From a virus: a stretch of 64,000 nt of DNA. Numbering within the stretch: the first letter of the stretch is position 1; each line of letters begins with the position of its first letter. The stretch spans positions 81,097 through 145,096 of the IMG/VR virus record IMGVR_UViG_3300021138_000002; one strand, given 5' to 3'. Shown one piece after another: positions 62,118-64,000 of this stretch. A program made the position numbers and the translations under genes. A model generated the notes under the pieces. The model was given only the letters and a program-made list of their open reading frames with translations. It ran no database searches and had not been told where the DNA came from.

Positions 62118-62329
62118 TGGGATTTTTTAAAAAGAAACAGGAAGCACGGTTTCCGGAACACAAGGTAATTTCGTTCGGTGGGTGGCGTTATGCTCCGCAA
62201 CCGGATATCACAGCCTACGAATTGGCTCTACTGGCACCGGTGTTTGGATCGGTCATGCACAGACAAGATATCAAACCGTACATAGAACAAAACAACCTAA
62301 TCAGACACTTCCAACCGCAGGGCGAATGA
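62114..62329 (+). CDS. Small protein of unknown function (71 aa)
   Basis: Overlaps its neighbours by ATGA on both sides (62114 and 62326), which strongly supports expression. Basic N-terminus (MMGFFKKKQEARF), no recognised domain. Confidence 0.6.
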   Translation: MMGFFKKKQEARFPEHKVISFGGWRYAPQPDITAYELALLAPVFGSVMHRQDIKPYIEQNNLIRHFQPQGE

Positions 62330-62997
62330 ATACTTGTCAGTACTGTAAGAAACAATTTGCAAAAGAATCAAGCCTGGCTGTACATTCGTGTGAGCCACGT
62401 CGTCGCAGACAAGAACAGAACGAACCCGGAGTCAGATTGGGCTTCCAGGCCTATCTCAAATTCTACGAACTCACACAAGGATCAGCACGTTTAAAAACAT
62501 TTGACGATTTTGCCGACAGCCCTTACTACAAGGCCTTTGTGCGTTTTGGTCGATACTGTGTAGATATCCGTGCTATCAATCCGGCTAGATTCGTTGAATG
62601 GGTGCTCAAACAAAACCGAAAGATTGATCACTGGTGCCGAGATACGGTGTATACCGAATATCTAATTGGCTATCTACAGGTAGAAAATGTCAATGATGCC
62701 TTGGCCAGAGCCATGGAATTCAGTCTAGACTGGAACGAAAGGACCGGTAATCCACCCGAACATTGTTTGCGGTATGGCAATGTCAACAGCATGGTGTATG
62801 CAGTCACTACTGGTCGTGTCAGTCCTTGGGTGATCTACAACAGTGATTCGGGTCAACATTTTTTAGGAGAACTGGACGCCACTCAGGTGGCCATGATATG
62901 GCCCTATATCGATGCAGACATATGGCAAAAGAAATTTCGAGACTATCCAGCCGATCAAGAATATGCTCGAGAAATGTTAAAGAAAGCAGGTTGGTAA
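62326..62997 (+). CDS. Zinc-finger-start conserved phage protein (223 aa)
   Basis: MNTCQYCKKQFAKESSLAVHSC is a C2H2-like zinc finger (CxxC...H...C). Then follows a conserved domain: FYELTQG, YKAFVRFGRYC, NPARFVEWVLKQNRKIDHWC and a C-terminal VYAVTTGRVSPWVIYNSDSG. Start 62326 is chosen because MNTCQYC begins the zinc finger and ATGA-overlaps the previous stop. Probably DNA-binding; unknown role, next to the DnaE-like gene with which it overlaps by 1 nt. Confidence 0.65.
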   Translation: MNTCQYCKKQFAKESSLAVHSCEPRRRRQEQNEPGVRLGFQAYLKFYELTQGSARLKTFDDFADSPYYKAFVRFGRYCVDIRAINPARFVEWVLKQNRKIDHWCRDTVYTEYLIGYLQVENVNDALARAMEFSLDWNERTGNPPEHCLRYGNVNSMVYAVTTGRVSPWVIYNSDSGQHFLGELDATQVAMIWPYIDADIWQKKFRDYPADQEYAREMLKKAGW

Positions 62998-63575
62998 TGA
63001 GTGCAGATATCGATATTGACTTGGCCGATAGAGAGCAGGTACTACAACTGATCCAGGCTATTCCGGCACGACAGATGCATCAAGGACAGGTGCGTAGGCA
63101 CAACAGTGGAGTATATGCTACAGACATACCTCGTGATCCGGTCAATCAGTGTGCGGCCATAGACTATGAAACGGCCGAACAGCTGGGCTATTTTAAAATT
63201 GATTTACTCAATATGTCAGTGTACCAACTAATCAAGGGTCCTGAACACTATCAGACTATGTTGGATCAAACACCCACATGGAGTCGTTTATGGACCGACC
63301 CAGCTTGGGCACAACAGTTGGTGCACGTGGGCAACTATACAGAATTATTGAAGTCAATGCGTCCAGATAGTATTCCCAGGATGGCTGCATTTATCAGCAT
63401 CATTAGACCAGGCAAGGCACATTTACAGAATCAACCCTGGGATCGAGTGTTTGAGTCAGTTTGGGATGGTGATGATTCTCGAGGTTTTGTGTTCAAACAA
63501 AGTCACGCTATAAGCTATGCGGCCTTGGTAGCATTACATATGAATATACTCAGTCAAGACGTCGCACCAGTGTGA
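62997..63575 (+). CDS. Miniature DnaE-like (family C polymerase palm) protein (192 aa)
   Basis: Five blocks align in order with bacterial DnaE: ADIDIDLADREQV (residues 3-15, like PDFDVDF with D4 and D6 equivalent to catalytic E. coli D401/D403), RHNSGVYATDI (34-44, like KHAGGVVIAP), GYFKIDLLN (64-72, D69 like D555 in KFDFLG), LLKSMRPDS...ISIIRPG (117-139, like LKRLQPDC...LFRPG), and FKQSHAISYAALVALHMN (166-183, like FNKSHSAAYALVSYQT). The PHP, fingers, beta-binding and OB regions are absent. Start ATG overlaps the upstream TAA. Polymerase activity is unproven; it may be a regulator or decoy. Confidence 0.65.
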   Translation: MSADIDIDLADREQVLQLIQAIPARQMHQGQVRRHNSGVYATDIPRDPVNQCAAIDYETAEQLGYFKIDLLNMSVYQLIKGPEHYQTMLDQTPTWSRLWTDPAWAQQLVHVGNYTELLKSMRPDSIPRMAAFISIIRPGKAHLQNQPWDRVFESVWDGDDSRGFVFKQSHAISYAALVALHMNILSQDVAPV

Positions 63576-63927
63576 TGGATTTTTTCTTGCTTTTTTTACG
63601 GGCCATTTCGCTGAGACTGCACACAGGTCCATGCAACACGGTAAGATCTTTGTTGATAAAAGTACGCAAACAAGATCTAAACTGATCCCATTCGGTTTTG
63701 AGGAATATGTTTATGGGTATGCTACGATTGCTTTCCCACCACCAAATGTTGGCCAATTCCAAGAAACGGCGTTTGTCATCCAGGTCCTGTATGCTGCCAA
63801 AATCATAGATGGTGGTTATGACGTCGTCTTGGTTCTGTATAATGCCCACGTATTCGGTACTGGCATACACACAGAGAGTTATAAAAGGGTATTTGTCGGT
63901 CAGTTTTGTAAAAATATCGTTACCCAT
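63550..63927 (-). CDS. Conserved T4-like phage protein of unknown function (125 aa)
   Basis: LTDKYPFITLCVYASTEYVGIIQNQDD, LELANIWWWESNRSIPINIFL and RTFINKDLTVLHGPVCSLSEM are characteristic of a small conserved protein of aquatic T4-like phages. It converges on the DnaE-like gene (26-nt overlap of 3' ends). A TAAATA core on the minus strand (63957-63962) lies 29 nt before the ATG. Function unknown. Confidence 0.75.
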   Translation of the reverse strand: MGNDIFTKLTDKYPFITLCVYASTEYVGIIQNQDDVITTIYDFGSIQDLDDKRRFLELANIWWWESNRSIPINIFLKTEWDQFRSCLRTFINKDLTVLHGPVCSLSEMARKKSKKKSITLVRRLD

Positions 63928-63932
63928 AAATA
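63927..63932 (+). promoter_or_regulatory. Late promoter core TAAATA facing right
   Basis: Lies at the start of the minus-strand gene and could drive a rightward gene starting at ATG 63969, of which only ten codons are in the window. Confidence 0.4.
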
Positions 63933-63956
63933 TCGTATAATAAATTGATCACGAGA

Positions 63957-63962
63957 TATTTA
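63957..63962 (-). promoter_or_regulatory. Late promoter core TAAATA facing left
   Basis: Minus-strand GGTAAATATC, 29 nt before ATG 63927. With the rightward core it makes a divergent pair. Confidence 0.45.
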
Positions 63963-64000
63963 CCAAAAATGAATCTGGCCAAAATGAATACAGGCTTCGC

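Noticed and set aside
63969-64000. Possible start of a rightward gene (MNLAKMNTGF)
   Set aside because: Only ten codons are inside the window and no good SD is present; not listed as a gene, though a late promoter core faces it.
1-64000. tRNA genes
   Set aside because: No convincing cloverleaf was noticed in the short intergenic gaps; a tRNAscan run would be needed to exclude them fully.

Overview
The window is part of the genome of a large T4-like contractile-tailed phage (Caudoviricetes, myovirus). Tail sheath, tail tube, both neck proteins, sheath terminator, both terminase subunits, head-completion nuclease, gp32, UvsX, UvsY, UvsW and dNMP kinase are recognisable from their own sequences. 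T4-type late promoter cores (TAAATA) recur in front of structural genes. Long repetitive tail-fibre genes and the style of the hypothetical proteins resemble aquatic T4-like phages. The host cannot be read from this sequence. There are no recognisable tRNAs, and no gene-free stretch exceeds 300 bases; the longest is about 170 bases (56969-57138) and holds two promoters and a 27-codon ORF. || Layout. (1) 1-15.2 kb: seven fibre/adhesin genes built from GNV/GNI-type repeats, a LamG-like lectin domain and three collagen-like G-X-Y blocks. (2) 15.2-19.3 kb: a GH130-like beta-propeller protein, a TPR/FkbM-methyltransferase/2OG-oxygenase-like fusion, an unknown protein and a Nudix hydrolase (minus strand). 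(3) 19.2-22.6 kb, minus strand: sheath terminator gp15, neck gp14, an HNH homing endonuclease. (4) 22.6-28.4 kb: small coiled-coil protein, conserved unknown, two tandem radical SAM genes, neck gp13, DexA-like exonuclease, dNMP kinase, a second HNH protein. (5) 28.4-36.0 kb: very large sheath gp18, tube gp19, a tube-like paralogue, a conserved small protein, gp4, a GIY-YIG endonuclease, small terminase gp16. (6) 36.0-41 kb: a run of proteins whose first ten or so residues look like the T4 capsid-targeting sequence followed by a prohead-protease site; these are probably internal head proteins. (7) 41-47.6 kb: Ntn-hydrolase-like protein, secreted nuclease, radical SAM, large terminase gp17, large virion-like protein. 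(8) 47.7-60.8 kb: homing endonuclease, gp32, then recombination genes uvsX, uvsY and uvsW interleaved with four radical SAM genes, a sulfotransferase-like gene, an SDR, a methyltransferase, a cupin and an AAA+ ATPase. (9) 60.9-64 kb: conserved replication-region proteins, including a putative gp62-like clamp-loader subunit and a 192-residue protein that keeps, in order, five conserved blocks of bacterial DnaE (family C polymerase). || The most interesting signals are: seven radical SAM genes, four of which overlap the start of a core gene (gp17, uvsX, uvsY, uvsW); the miniature DnaE-like protein; the capsid-targeted protein set; two promoter classes placed 4-8 nt before start codons, suggesting leaderless mRNAs; promoter hexamers built on the stop codon of the preceding gene; and a five-copy repeat leader in front of gp32.
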